64,000 bases of DNA from Lyngbya sp. PCC 8106 (GTDB taxonomy: Bacteria > Cyanobacteriota > Cyanobacteriia > Cyanobacteriales > Microcoleaceae), in assembly GCF_000169095.1 (NCBI RefSeq), contig NZ_AAVU01000009.1, forward strand, positions 107,482-171,481, read 5' to 3'. Position 1 is the stretch's first letter; each line of letters starts with the position of its first letter. This document shows positions 1 to 8,390 of the stretch, one piece after another. The notes beneath the pieces were generated by a model. The model was given only the letters and a program-made list of their open reading frames with translations. It was not told where the DNA came from and searched no databases. The position numbers and the translations under genes are program-made.

Positions 1-202
1 AACCTTCTTTGGGCTTGTAATCGTCAATGCTATCTGCAAGCGTGAACAAGTTGAGGGAATTACAGCCTTAAGCTGTGATCGGCTAGCTTGGTAATCGTAG
101 CAGTATCTTTGAAGTGCGACTTCGAGAATATACCCTCAGACCCCTTGCGGTTAATGCCGAACGTGTGTCAAGTTAGATTAATCTCCAACTGTAGCGAGTT
201 CC

Positions 203-883
203 ATGCAGACTGAAGCTTTCAGCGAGCTTTTTCCCTTATTTAAAGGGGCGAATCCAGAGACCTTAGAATGGCTCCTATCCGTTGCGGTTAAGCATGATTA
301 TCCGGCTAATCGTGCTGTCGTGATGGAAGATGCCTGGGGGAATGCGGTTTATTTTATTGTCTCCGGATGGGTGAAAGTCCGACGCTTATCGGGTGATAAC
401 GTGGTGACATTAGCAATTTTAGGCCGGGGTGATTTTTTTGGAGAAATGGCAATTTTAGATGAATCTCCTCGATCCAATGACGTGATCGCTCTTTCTCCAG
501 TTCGGTTGATCAGTGTTTCGGCTCAACGATTTATTCAAACGTTGTTTAAAGATCCCCAGTTACATCATCGGATGTTGCAGTTAATGGTACGTCGTCTTCG
601 CCAAACCAATCAACGCTACCAAATTCGCCACCGTCCTCCGGCTGTGAAGTTAGCAAATACTTTAGTGGAATTGGCTGAAAATTATGGTCAAATCACTGAA
701 AAACGGGCGGATATTTTTAATATTCCTTACCAAGATTTAGCTGATGTGACAGATATTAGCTTTGAAGAAACAAACAAAATTATGGAAAAGTTGATTTCTA
801 AAGGGTGGTTAGAAATAGATGAGGAAAATCAGACTTTGCATTTAATTAACCTCAAACATTTAAGTCATCTCTCTAGCCAATAA
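203..883 (+). CDS. Crp/Fnr family transcriptional regulator
   Basis: This 226-residue protein has the layout of a Crp/Fnr regulator. An N-terminal cyclic-nucleotide-binding-type beta-barrel (about residues 10-125) contains the phosphate-binding-cassette-like stretch GRGDFFGEMAILDESPRS. A C-terminal winged helix (about 150-215) reads IPYQDLADVTDISFEETNKIMEKL. The effector is unknown: the cassette has the usual GE, but no Fe-S cysteine cluster of the Fnr type is visible. It is monocistronic and lies 78 bases upstream of the M61 peptidase gene on the same strand, so the two could be co-transcribed. Its regulon cannot be inferred from the window. Family assignment is firm; the specific function is open. 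Confidence 0.9.
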   Translation: MQTEAFSELFPLFKGANPETLEWLLSVAVKHDYPANRAVVMEDAWGNAVYFIVSGWVKVRRLSGDNVVTLAILGRGDFFGEMAILDESPRSNDVIALSPVRLISVSAQRFIQTLFKDPQLHHRMLQLMVRRLRQTNQRYQIRHRPPAVKLANTLVELAENYGQITEKRADIFNIPYQDLADVTDISFEETNKIMEKLISKGWLEIDEENQTLHLINLKHLSHLSSQ

Positions 884-961
884 TTCGTTGTAAAATGAAA
901 AAATAGTTTTTAACTCTAAGTCTTTTCTGAACTGAATTGTCCATCCAGAATCAAAAATTTA

Positions 962-2788
962 ATGACTGAAGCAACTCAATCTCGTCCTCACCTCCAAGCG
1001 GAACAAACCCCTGTGATGCAATATTGGGTGGCGATGTCTCAACCCCAATCTCATCTATTTGAAGTTAAATTATGTGTTCGGGTTGATCAGGAATTGAGAC
1101 ATTTAGTAAAATCTGGGGTTCTGGATTTAAAAATGCCTGTATGGACACCCGGTTCCTATTTAGTGCGGGAATATTCTCGACATCTCCAAAAGTTTCAAGC
1201 CTATGATCAAGCGGGACAACGCCGAACTTGGCGGAAACTGAGCAAAAATCATTGGCAAATTGATATTAATGATGTTCAGGAATTATTCATTGAATATCAG
1301 ATTTTTGCCAACGAGTTAACGGTTCGCACAAATCACTTAGATCAAACTCACGGATACTTTAACAGTGCGGCTCTGTTTTTCTACATTCCCGGTTGGGAAA
1401 AACATCCGATTTGGATAACAATTGAACCGCCCGAACATTGGCAAGTCACAACAACTTTACCGAAAGTTTCTGAACAGGTTAATACTTTTAAAGCTGTAGA
1501 TTTTGATACTTTAGTTGATACTCCTTTTGAAATAGGAACACATCAAATTTATGAGTTTAAAGTTCGTGAAAAATCTCATCAATTGGCGATTTGGGGGGAG
1601 GAAAATAGACAAAGTAATTCTCGTTCTGAGAGACTTCGCGATCGCTTAATTGCGGATTTTCAAAAAATCATTGAAGAAGAAGCTGAGTTGTTTGGAGATT
1701 TACCCTATGAACGCTATTTGTTTTTACTCCATTTATCAAGTCAAGGATTTGGAGGATTAGAACACAAAGATAGTTGTTCATTAAATTATCCTCGTTTTGG
1801 CTTACGCGACAAAGACAAATATAATCGCTTTATGCAGTTAGTCGCCCACGAATTTTTTCATTTGTGGAATGTGAAGCGGATTCGTCCGAAAGCGTTGGAA
1901 GTCTTTGATTATGAGCAAGAAAACTATACAGAGTCTTTGTGGTTTTGTGAAGGAACAACCAGTTATTATGATATTGTGATTCCTTGGCGATCAGGTATTT
2001 TTGATGTCCAAGCCTTTTTTAGGGAACTTTCAAAAGATATTACTCGCTTACAAACGATACCTGGGCGCAAAGTTCAACCGTTAAGTGAGTCCAGTTGGGA
2101 TGCTTGGATTAAACTCTATCGCCGAGATTCCAATAGCGATAATTGTCAGATTTCTTATTATTTGAAAGGGGAAGTCGTTTCCTTTTTACTCGATTTATTG
2201 ATTCGAGATCGTCATCGTAACCGTCGTTCCCTAGATGATGTCATGCGGCGAATGTGGGAGGAGTTTGGACGAGAAGAAATTGGCTATACTCCCGAACAAC
2301 TCAAACAGGTGATTGAATCCGTCGCCGAAACTGATTTAACGGACTTTTTTGAGCGATATATTTATGGAACAGACGAGTTACCTTTGAATGAATTTTTAGA
2401 ACCGTTTGGCTTACGATTAAAAGCTGAAAAATGCGATGGTGTTCCCTATCTCGGTATACAAGTGGTTTCTGATGGCAACCGAGAACTGATAAAATTTGTA
2501 GAAGTGGGAAGTCCTGCACAAATAGCGGGAATTGATCCAGACGATGAATTACTCGCTTTAAATGGCTTCCGGGTGAATGCTCAACAGTTAAGCGATCGCC
2601 TCAAAGACTATCTACCGGGTGAGACAGTGGAGTTGGTTATTTTCCATCAAGATCAGCTACAGACTTGTTTGGTAAAGCTTGCTGAACCTCGCCCCAGTAG
2701 CTACAAAATTGCTTCTGTTAAAGATCCATCGCCGCAAAATCAAAGAAACTTTTCAGGTTGGTTAGGATGTCCTTACCACAAGTTGTGA
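962..2788 (+). CDS. M61 family metallopeptidase (glycyl aminopeptidase type) with PDZ domain
   Basis: The 608-residue protein matches the M61 family. It has an N-terminal beta-rich domain (about 20-190), a catalytic domain with the zinc motif HEFFH at residues 296-300 and a downstream ESLWFCEGTTSYY segment carrying the third ligand glutamate, and a C-terminal PDZ domain (about 490-570, with GSPAQIAGIDPDDELLALNG). M61 enzymes remove N-terminal residues, with a preference for glycine or alanine in characterised members. No signal peptide is visible, so it is probably cytoplasmic. It follows the Crp/Fnr gene and precedes the TerB-like gene on the same strand. Confidence 0.92.
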   Translation: MTEATQSRPHLQAEQTPVMQYWVAMSQPQSHLFEVKLCVRVDQELRHLVKSGVLDLKMPVWTPGSYLVREYSRHLQKFQAYDQAGQRRTWRKLSKNHWQIDINDVQELFIEYQIFANELTVRTNHLDQTHGYFNSAALFFYIPGWEKHPIWITIEPPEHWQVTTTLPKVSEQVNTFKAVDFDTLVDTPFEIGTHQIYEFKVREKSHQLAIWGEENRQSNSRSERLRDRLIADFQKIIEEEAELFGDLPYERYLFLLHLSSQGFGGLEHKDSCSLNYPRFGLRDKDKYNRFMQLVAHEFFHLWNVKRIRPKALEVFDYEQENYTESLWFCEGTTSYYDIVIPWRSGIFDVQAFFRELSKDITRLQTIPGRKVQPLSESSWDAWIKLYRRDSNSDNCQISYYLKGEVVSFLLDLLIRDRHRNRRSLDDVMRRMWEEFGREEIGYTPEQLKQVIESVAETDLTDFFERYIYGTDELPLNEFLEPFGLRLKAEKCDGVPYLGIQVVSDGNRELIKFVEVGSPAQIAGIDPDDELLALNGFRVNAQQLSDRLKDYLPGETVELVIFHQDQLQTCLVKLAEPRPSSYKIASVKDPSPQNQRNFSGWLGCPYHKL

Positions 2789-2877
2789 GATGATGTGAGA
2801 TATCGAAGCAAAGTAGTTGATTGAAAATCTGCTTTTGTCGCGATTATTTGTTCTTTCAAAATCATACAATTATCCCT

Positions 2878-3366
2878 ATGTCAATGCAAGCACCCCCTCC
2901 ACCCCCGATCACCCCCCGTCAGATGAATTTGCTGCGAGTTGTTACTGCGATGGCTTGGGCAGATGGACATCTAGCACAGGAAGAAGTTTCTTTGATGCTT
3001 GATGAGTTTAGTCGTTTATTTGCGGTGGGAAGCGAACAGGAAAAGTTGCAACAAGAATTAACAGAATATTTGATGCAAAATATTCCGTTAGAAGAATTAA
3101 TTCCGAAGTTAAAAACTCAAGAAGAACGGGAATTAGTATTAAGATTAGGCTATGAAGTCATTGGAGCGAGCGCTCGAACTCCCAACGAACCTAATATTAA
3201 TGAAGAAGAAGAAGCAGCTTATCAAAAGCTAGTCAAGTTACTGAATTTACCGGAAGATGTTGTCAAGAATATCGAATCAGAAGTAGAAGCTAAGTCTAAC
3301 AATACTCCGAATTTAGTTGCTCGGATGACTAAGGAATTAGGTGCTTTTGTTAAGGGTGAAGAATAA
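2878..3366 (+). CDS. TerB-like (tellurite resistance TerB family) protein
   Basis: The open frame extends back to a TTG at 2821, but the ATG at 2878 (giving MSMQAPPPPPITPRQ) is the likelier start because the upstream extension is cysteine/phenylalanine-rich and unlike a folded N terminus. The 162-residue product is all-helical with the TerB-type layout: MNLLRVVTAMAWADGHLAQEEVSLMLDEF carries the acidic helix-loop seen in this family, followed by a second helical repeat. TerB-like domains are often linked to metal or stress responses, but the molecular role is undefined here. It is the last gene before the convergent metal-efflux island. Confidence 0.75.
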   Translation: MSMQAPPPPPITPRQMNLLRVVTAMAWADGHLAQEEVSLMLDEFSRLFAVGSEQEKLQQELTEYLMQNIPLEELIPKLKTQEERELVLRLGYEVIGASARTPNEPNINEEEEAAYQKLVKLLNLPEDVVKNIESEVEAKSNNTPNLVARMTKELGAFVKGEE

Positions 3367-3530
3367 GGTGAGATTTGTCTCACTGTTTGAGGAGTTCGTC
3401 AGAAAAAAAGGAAAAAATGCGATCGCAAATTTCTTTTTAATTCATTCTTCTAGAACTGGCGAACTCTACTTTAAGTGACTGGTGTGAGTTTTTATTGAAT
3501 TAACTAATTTCTAAGTAATCAATCTTCGCT

Positions 3531-4466
3531 TCAGGAAACTTTTAACCAAAAATTCGTGGTAATCATTTTACCATCACGGTTGAACTGTCCCCACACTTTG
3601 TAGGTTCCAGGTTTAGGAAACTTTGTCATAAAATGAACTTCATCGGATGGCGTATTTTTAAGCGCATGAGCGTGAATATAGTCTGCTTTGCTTAAAGGAT
3701 TAGATTGTTTAAAGATGACTAAATGACCTTGTTCACCTAAATAGGGTTTTAAATCATTAATTGGCTGATTGGTTTTTGCATCTTTGAGGTTGAATTTCAA
3801 GGTGACTTCCTGACCTGATTGTAGCACGGGTTGAGAAGAAGTTAAAGTGACTTGTGTATCTTCTAAGATTTGACTCATATTTTCATCAATTTTAACAGAT
3901 GAAGTGAGCTTAACTCCGGGAACTTGAGCATTTAAGACTGAAATTTGTTCACTTTCTTCAAAAGGTTTGTAGTCACTCACCAAGGTATAATTTCCGGGTT
4001 TAGGAAAAGTAATTTCAACCTTAAATAAACCGTCCCCCTCATATTTCGGATGAAGATGATTAAACACCTCTAAGTCGTCACTAACAACGATGAGGTGCAT
4101 TAGCTTTTCTTGAAAAGTATCAAATTTAGTGATTGATTTTCCCGCTTGATCTTGAATATCAATCAAAAAAGTTTGAGGTTGATTAACAATAATTTCAGCA
4201 GGTTTAGTCAGTTGTGCTTTGGTTAAACTCAGGGTGTCTGAAGTCTGATTAGAATGTGAATGAGTAGAAGATTCAGAATGATTAGCAGCATGAGAACTGG
4301 TGTTTGACATCATAGAGTCACTATGAGAACTGTCAGCACTATTATGATTCATTTGATGCGTTTGTTCAGTGTGAGCAGTATCTTTTGAGGGAAAATTAAC
4401 TGAACAACTTTGGAGTAATCCAAACAGTGATGGAATAGCAAAAGTGGTGATTAGAAAACGATTCAT
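3531..4466 (-). CDS. Histidine-rich lipoprotein of the metal-efflux island
   Basis: The 311-residue product begins with a lipoprotein signal (lipobox LLQSC, cysteine near residue 21). A low-complexity stretch rich in His, Ser, Met and Asn follows (about 30-75, with motifs such as HQMNHNSADSSH and HAANHSESSTHSHS). The remainder is beta-rich and resembles two copies of a copper-resistance or YtkA-like Ig fold: FPKPGNYTLVSDY and FPKPGTYKVWGQF occur at equivalent places. The His/Met-rich segment suggests periplasmic metal binding, possibly delivering Cu, Ag, Ni or Zn to the adjacent RND pump. An 11-bp direct repeat shared with the adaptor gene lies 61-77 bases upstream of its start, which implies co-regulation. 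Confidence 0.75.
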   Translation of the reverse strand: MNRFLITTFAIPSLFGLLQSCSVNFPSKDTAHTEQTHQMNHNSADSSHSDSMMSNTSSHAANHSESSTHSHSNQTSDTLSLTKAQLTKPAEIIVNQPQTFLIDIQDQAGKSITKFDTFQEKLMHLIVVSDDLEVFNHLHPKYEGDGLFKVEITFPKPGNYTLVSDYKPFEESEQISVLNAQVPGVKLTSSVKIDENMSQILEDTQVTLTSSQPVLQSGQEVTLKFNLKDAKTNQPINDLKPYLGEQGHLVIFKQSNPLSKADYIHAHALKNTPSDEVHFMTKFPKPGTYKVWGQFNRDGKMITTNFWLKVS

Positions 4467-4526
4467 AATATATTAAAACTCTAACTAAACTTCAAGGAAA
4501 GATACAAGCTAAAATAACATCACTTT

Positions 4527-4543
4527 ATGAAATCAGAATGAAA
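4527..4543 (-). promoter_or_regulatory. Candidate response-regulator operator upstream of the His-rich lipoprotein
   Basis: On the minus strand two TTTCAT half-sites are spaced exactly 11 bases apart (plus-strand ATGAAA at 4527-4532 and 4538-4543). After 21-22 bases comes a -10-like element (GTATCT/TATCTT). The same arrangement occurs upstream of the adaptor gene at 10349-10365. An 11-bp direct repeat is the usual geometry for OmpR/PhoB-type regulators, and one is encoded in this island. The assignment is inferred from spacing and context. Confidence 0.6.
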
Positions 4544-4642
4544 TTTTTCTCTTGTAAAATTAGATGATGATAAGTGAATTGATGAGTTGAGAGGATAGAG
4601 AACTTTTCTTGATCTCTTTCCTCATTCTTTTTAGCTAATCGT

Positions 4643-5119
4643 TTATCGCTGGAAGTTAAACCTTCCGTTAACTTTTTCACCGTTGACATCGCTCAAAATA
4701 GCAACTTTATATTCCCCGGTTTCTTCTCCCGGAAGAAAGACCGCATAATGTTTTCCAGCTTCATCATATTCTAAATCTAACGCTTTTTGTTCGCCGTTGG
4801 GTAACTGAATTTGAGCCATGACTTTTGCACCAGAAACTGATTCATGGCTATCTCCACTTTGTAAGTAAAAATCTAGGTGAGTTCCACCCGGTTCAGGTAA
4901 AGCAACAAACTCCAAATGATAGGCGCCGGTTTCGACAACTTGACCGCCTTTTTGGGGGGCTGAATGGTCTTTTTCTGCAACTTCAGTTGAGGCGGTTTCT
5001 GCGGAGGGAGATGGGGTTGTTTCGGTGGTGTTTTGAGTGGTTTCTGTGGAAGAACAGGCGGTTAGAACGGTTAATCCCAAGCTACTAATAATAACGATTT
5101 TAGATAAAAAACGTTTCAT
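4643..5119 (-). CDS. Small lipoprotein of the metal-efflux island
   Basis: The frame extends to 5146, but an AGGAG ribosome-binding site seven bases upstream of the ATG at 5119 makes MKRFLSKIVIISSLG the real start (158 residues). The lipobox is LTVLTAC, followed by a Thr/Ser/Glu-rich linker and a compact beta domain with HLEFVALPEPGGTHLDFYLQSG. Comparable domains occur in small periplasmic proteins next to CusA/CzcA pumps. Its position between the His-rich lipoprotein and the pump supports a periplasmic accessory role in metal export. The precise function is not known. Confidence 0.75.
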   Translation of the reverse strand: MKRFLSKIVIISSLGLTVLTACSSTETTQNTTETTPSPSAETASTEVAEKDHSAPQKGGQVVETGAYHLEFVALPEPGGTHLDFYLQSGDSHESVSGAKVMAQIQLPNGEQKALDLEYDEAGKHYAVFLPGEETGEYKVAILSDVNGEKVNGRFNFQR

Positions 5120-5214
5120 GGTTTGGACTCCTATAATAGTTGACAATGCTGCGATTTTCTCTAGAATTATTTTAGCCTATTTTAAATCCATAAATACAAA
5201 AAAATAGGAAAATT

Positions 5215-8200
5215 TTAATGAATTACTGGGGTGATTTTATCCGGGGTAGATAAATCTTGAATAACCACAGTATTGATTTGATATTTGGGAACTAAATATC
5301 GTCCAAATTGAGAATATAAAGCGGGAAGAACTAATAGAGTAAGTACAGTCGAACTAAACAATCCACCTAAAACAACAACAGCTAAAGGTTGCAAAATTTC
5401 CTTACCTGTTCCCGTTCCAAAAGCAAGGGGAACCATTCCCAAAGCAGAGGTAAAAGCGGTCATTAAAATGGCGACTAGACGTTCAGTTGAACCGTCAAAA
5501 ATGACTCGTTTTAGGGGTATTCCTTCGGCAATTTTTTGATTGTAGTTATCAACGAGTAATAAACCATTGCGAGTCGCCACACCAAACAAAGTAATAAATC
5601 CAACCATAGAAGCGACAGAGAGAACACCTCCACCGAGAGCAACAGAAAAAATTCCCCCGGTTATTGCTAAAGGTAAATTAAGCATAATCATCATCATAGC
5701 TGAAACAGATTTAACTGCAAAATACATTAAAACTGCGATAACAACTAAGGCTAAACTACCAAAAACAAGTAGATTTTGACTCGCTCGTTCTTCCGACTCA
5801 AATTGACCTCCATATTGAATAAAGTAACCCGTTGGGGGGTGAACGTTTTGATTAATTTCGCCTTTAATTTCATCGACAACACTCCCTAAATCACGACCCG
5901 AAACATTTGCAGAAACAACGATTAACCGGGAAACATTTTCTCGATTAATTGTATTTGGGCCTGTTCCATAGTCAATGCGAGCCACTTGCGCCAGAGGGAT
6001 TTTAGAACCTATCGATGTATCAACCCATAAATTACGAATTGTATCTAAATTATTGCGAGAGTCTTCTTTTAACCATACGACTAAATCAAATAACTGTTGA
6101 TTTTCTAACACTTGTGAAACGACACGACCATTAAGAGCAGTTTCCACAACTTCAGATAAGTTTCCAATAGTTAAACCATAACGAGCCGCAGCCGAACGAT
6201 CAAACTTAATTTGTACTTGTTTAATCGGAACTTGGGGTTCTAGCTGTAAATCAACAATTCCCGGAATTTCACCCATTACATCTCGAACTTGAGCGCCTAA
6301 ATTGCGAAGTTCTTGTAAATCAGAGCCAAATATTTTAACCGCAATTGCACTTCTAACACCCGATAAAACCTCATCCATCCGATGAGAAATAAATCCACCA
6401 ATATTCGGTGCAACTCCGGGTAATTTTCCAAATTCTTCGCGGAGTTTTTCTATACTTTCTTCCCGATTTTTTAGTCCTAAATCACTGAGTTCTATATCCA
6501 AATGTCCTAACGTTACTCCTCCGGCGTCTGCATCTCCTGGCGCTCGTCCTGAACGCAGTTGAATGGATTGAAAATAAGGATCATCGATGAGTCCGTCTTG
6601 AATGGCTAAACCTGCTCTATTTGTCATTTCTAAAGATACTCCGGGATAGAGTACCATTGCATTCACAAGAGATCGTTCTTGAAACTCTGGTAAAAATACC
6701 CTTCCAAGTGTGGGAAAAATTACCAATGATGTGATAAAAGCAGCAATTGCAGTGAAAATAATAACTTTAGGAAACTGAATTGAAAATTTTAATAAAGGTT
6801 GATAAAGTTGTTGAGATAGTCGAGAAATCCAAGTCTCATCTTCAGGTAATTTTTGAGAGGCGAGTAAGAAGGCGCACAAAGCGGGGGAGAGGGTTAACGC
6901 TACAAATGTTGAGGCAAAAATAGAGATTAAATAGGCGACTCCCATTGGCGCAAAGATGCGACCTTCTACGCCAGTTAAACTAAAAATAGGAGCAAAAATA
7001 ACAGCAATAATAACTGTTGAAAAAAGTACACTAACTCGCACTTCGACTGAAGTTTCATAAACGACTTGAAATGGATGTTTGGGATTTTCTAATTGTTGAT
7101 TTTTTCGCAAGCCTCGATAACAGTTTTCCATATCAACAATTGAGTCATCAACAACGGAACCAATGGCAACCGCTAACCCGCCTAACGTCATCGTATTAAT
7201 CCCCTGACCGAATAAATTCATAATCATTAATCCGATTAACAAAGACAGGGGAATTGCACTTAAAGTAATGATAGCGGTTCGCCAATTCATTAAAAATAGA
7301 AGCAAAATAATCGAAACAATAATAATACCATCTCGTAGCGAATTTCTAACATTTTTTATAGACGCCTCAATAAAGTCAGATTGACGAAAAGTAACGGTAA
7401 CTTCCACATCAGAAGGTAAACTGGTTTGTACTTCTTGCATCGCAGATTCAACTGCTTTGGTAACACTGGGAGTATCCGCTAAAGGCTGTTTATTGACCAT
7501 CACAACCACTGCTCTTTTTCCGTTCAAACTACCATCTCCCCGCTTCAAAGCTTCGCCGATTTTCACATCAGCAACATCCCGCAATAAAACGGGTGTACCC
7601 TGACGAGCGGTAATCACAGATTGTTCTAAATCTTGAATCGATTCTATGCGTCCAATTCCCCGAATTAATAACTCTTTATCGGGACTAATTAAAAAGCCTC
7701 CTGCTGCGTTGGTATTGGCGGCTTCTGCTGCGGTTGTAACGTCTTCTAAAGAGATATCAAATGCTTGTAATTTTGCCGGATCAACTAATACTTGATATTG
7801 GCGAACATCTCCCCCATAAGCAATTACTTGAGTCACACCGGGAACAGCTAATAGGCGGTTTGTAATATCTCTATCTACTAACCGTCGCACATCCATTAAT
7901 GTTGTTTTTCCACCGGATTCGACAGTAAAAGCATATTGAATAATAGTACCAATAGGTGAAGAAATCGGAGAAATTTGAGGTGTTTCGGCACTTTCGGGTA
8001 ACTTTTCTGCGGCTTGTTGTAAACGTTCTGTGACAAATTGACGAGCGAGATAAATATCTGTTCCCCAATTAAATGTTACTTTCACCACCGAAAGTCCAAC
8101 CGCAGAAGCTGAACGAACTGTTTCTAAACCGGGTGTTCCATTCACGGCACTTTCTATCGGCAAAGTCACTAAAGATTCGACTTCTTCGGGTGCTAATCCG

Positions 8201-8361
8201 GGTGCTTCGGTTTGTATTTCGACTTGAGGCGGTGCAAAGTTAGGAAACACATCTAAAGGCATTTTAGAAACAGTATTAATGCCCAAAAATGTCACGATAA
8301 TTGCACCAATGACAACCAACCAACGTTGAGTTATAGACCATTTTAAAATATTATCTAGCAT
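5215..8361 (-). CDS. CusA/CzcA-type heavy-metal efflux RND transporter
   Basis: At 1048 residues this is full length for a heavy-metal-efflux RND inner-membrane pump, which exports metal ions using the proton gradient. It has the paired 6+6 membrane-helix layout: the first helix is near 13-33, a block of five lies at about 335-545 and another at about 870-1020. Two large periplasmic loops separate them. The helix-4 segment GGLAVAIGSVVDDSIVDMENCYRGL carries the intramembrane acidic residues of the family. It is encoded 29 bases downstream of the adaptor gene and is surely co-transcribed with it. No outer-membrane factor gene lies nearby, so a TolC-like partner must be encoded elsewhere. The metal cannot be read from sequence. 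Confidence 0.93.
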   Translation of the reverse strand: MLDNILKWSITQRWLVVIGAIIVTFLGINTVSKMPLDVFPNFAPPQVEIQTEAPGLAPEEVESLVTLPIESAVNGTPGLETVRSASAVGLSVVKVTFNWGTDIYLARQFVTERLQQAAEKLPESAETPQISPISSPIGTIIQYAFTVESGGKTTLMDVRRLVDRDITNRLLAVPGVTQVIAYGGDVRQYQVLVDPAKLQAFDISLEDVTTAAEAANTNAAGGFLISPDKELLIRGIGRIESIQDLEQSVITARQGTPVLLRDVADVKIGEALKRGDGSLNGKRAVVVMVNKQPLADTPSVTKAVESAMQEVQTSLPSDVEVTVTFRQSDFIEASIKNVRNSLRDGIIIVSIILLLFLMNWRTAIITLSAIPLSLLIGLMIMNLFGQGINTMTLGGLAVAIGSVVDDSIVDMENCYRGLRKNQQLENPKHPFQVVYETSVEVRVSVLFSTVIIAVIFAPIFSLTGVEGRIFAPMGVAYLISIFASTFVALTLSPALCAFLLASQKLPEDETWISRLSQQLYQPLLKFSIQFPKVIIFTAIAAFITSLVIFPTLGRVFLPEFQERSLVNAMVLYPGVSLEMTNRAGLAIQDGLIDDPYFQSIQLRSGRAPGDADAGGVTLGHLDIELSDLGLKNREESIEKLREEFGKLPGVAPNIGGFISHRMDEVLSGVRSAIAVKIFGSDLQELRNLGAQVRDVMGEIPGIVDLQLEPQVPIKQVQIKFDRSAAARYGLTIGNLSEVVETALNGRVVSQVLENQQLFDLVVWLKEDSRNNLDTIRNLWVDTSIGSKIPLAQVARIDYGTGPNTINRENVSRLIVVSANVSGRDLGSVVDEIKGEINQNVHPPTGYFIQYGGQFESEERASQNLLVFGSLALVVIAVLMYFAVKSVSAMMMIMLNLPLAITGGIFSVALGGGVLSVASMVGFITLFGVATRNGLLLVDNYNQKIAEGIPLKRVIFDGSTERLVAILMTAFTSALGMVPLAFGTGTGKEILQPLAVVVLGGLFSSTVLTLLVLPALYSQFGRYLVPKYQINTVVIQDLSTPDKITPVIH

Positions 8362-8390
8362 AATTAAAATATCAGAAAAATGACAACAAT

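Noticed and set aside
1..202. tRNA or 3' end of an upstream gene at the window start
   Set aside because: No cloverleaf, T-loop or coding frame was found. I see nothing definable here.
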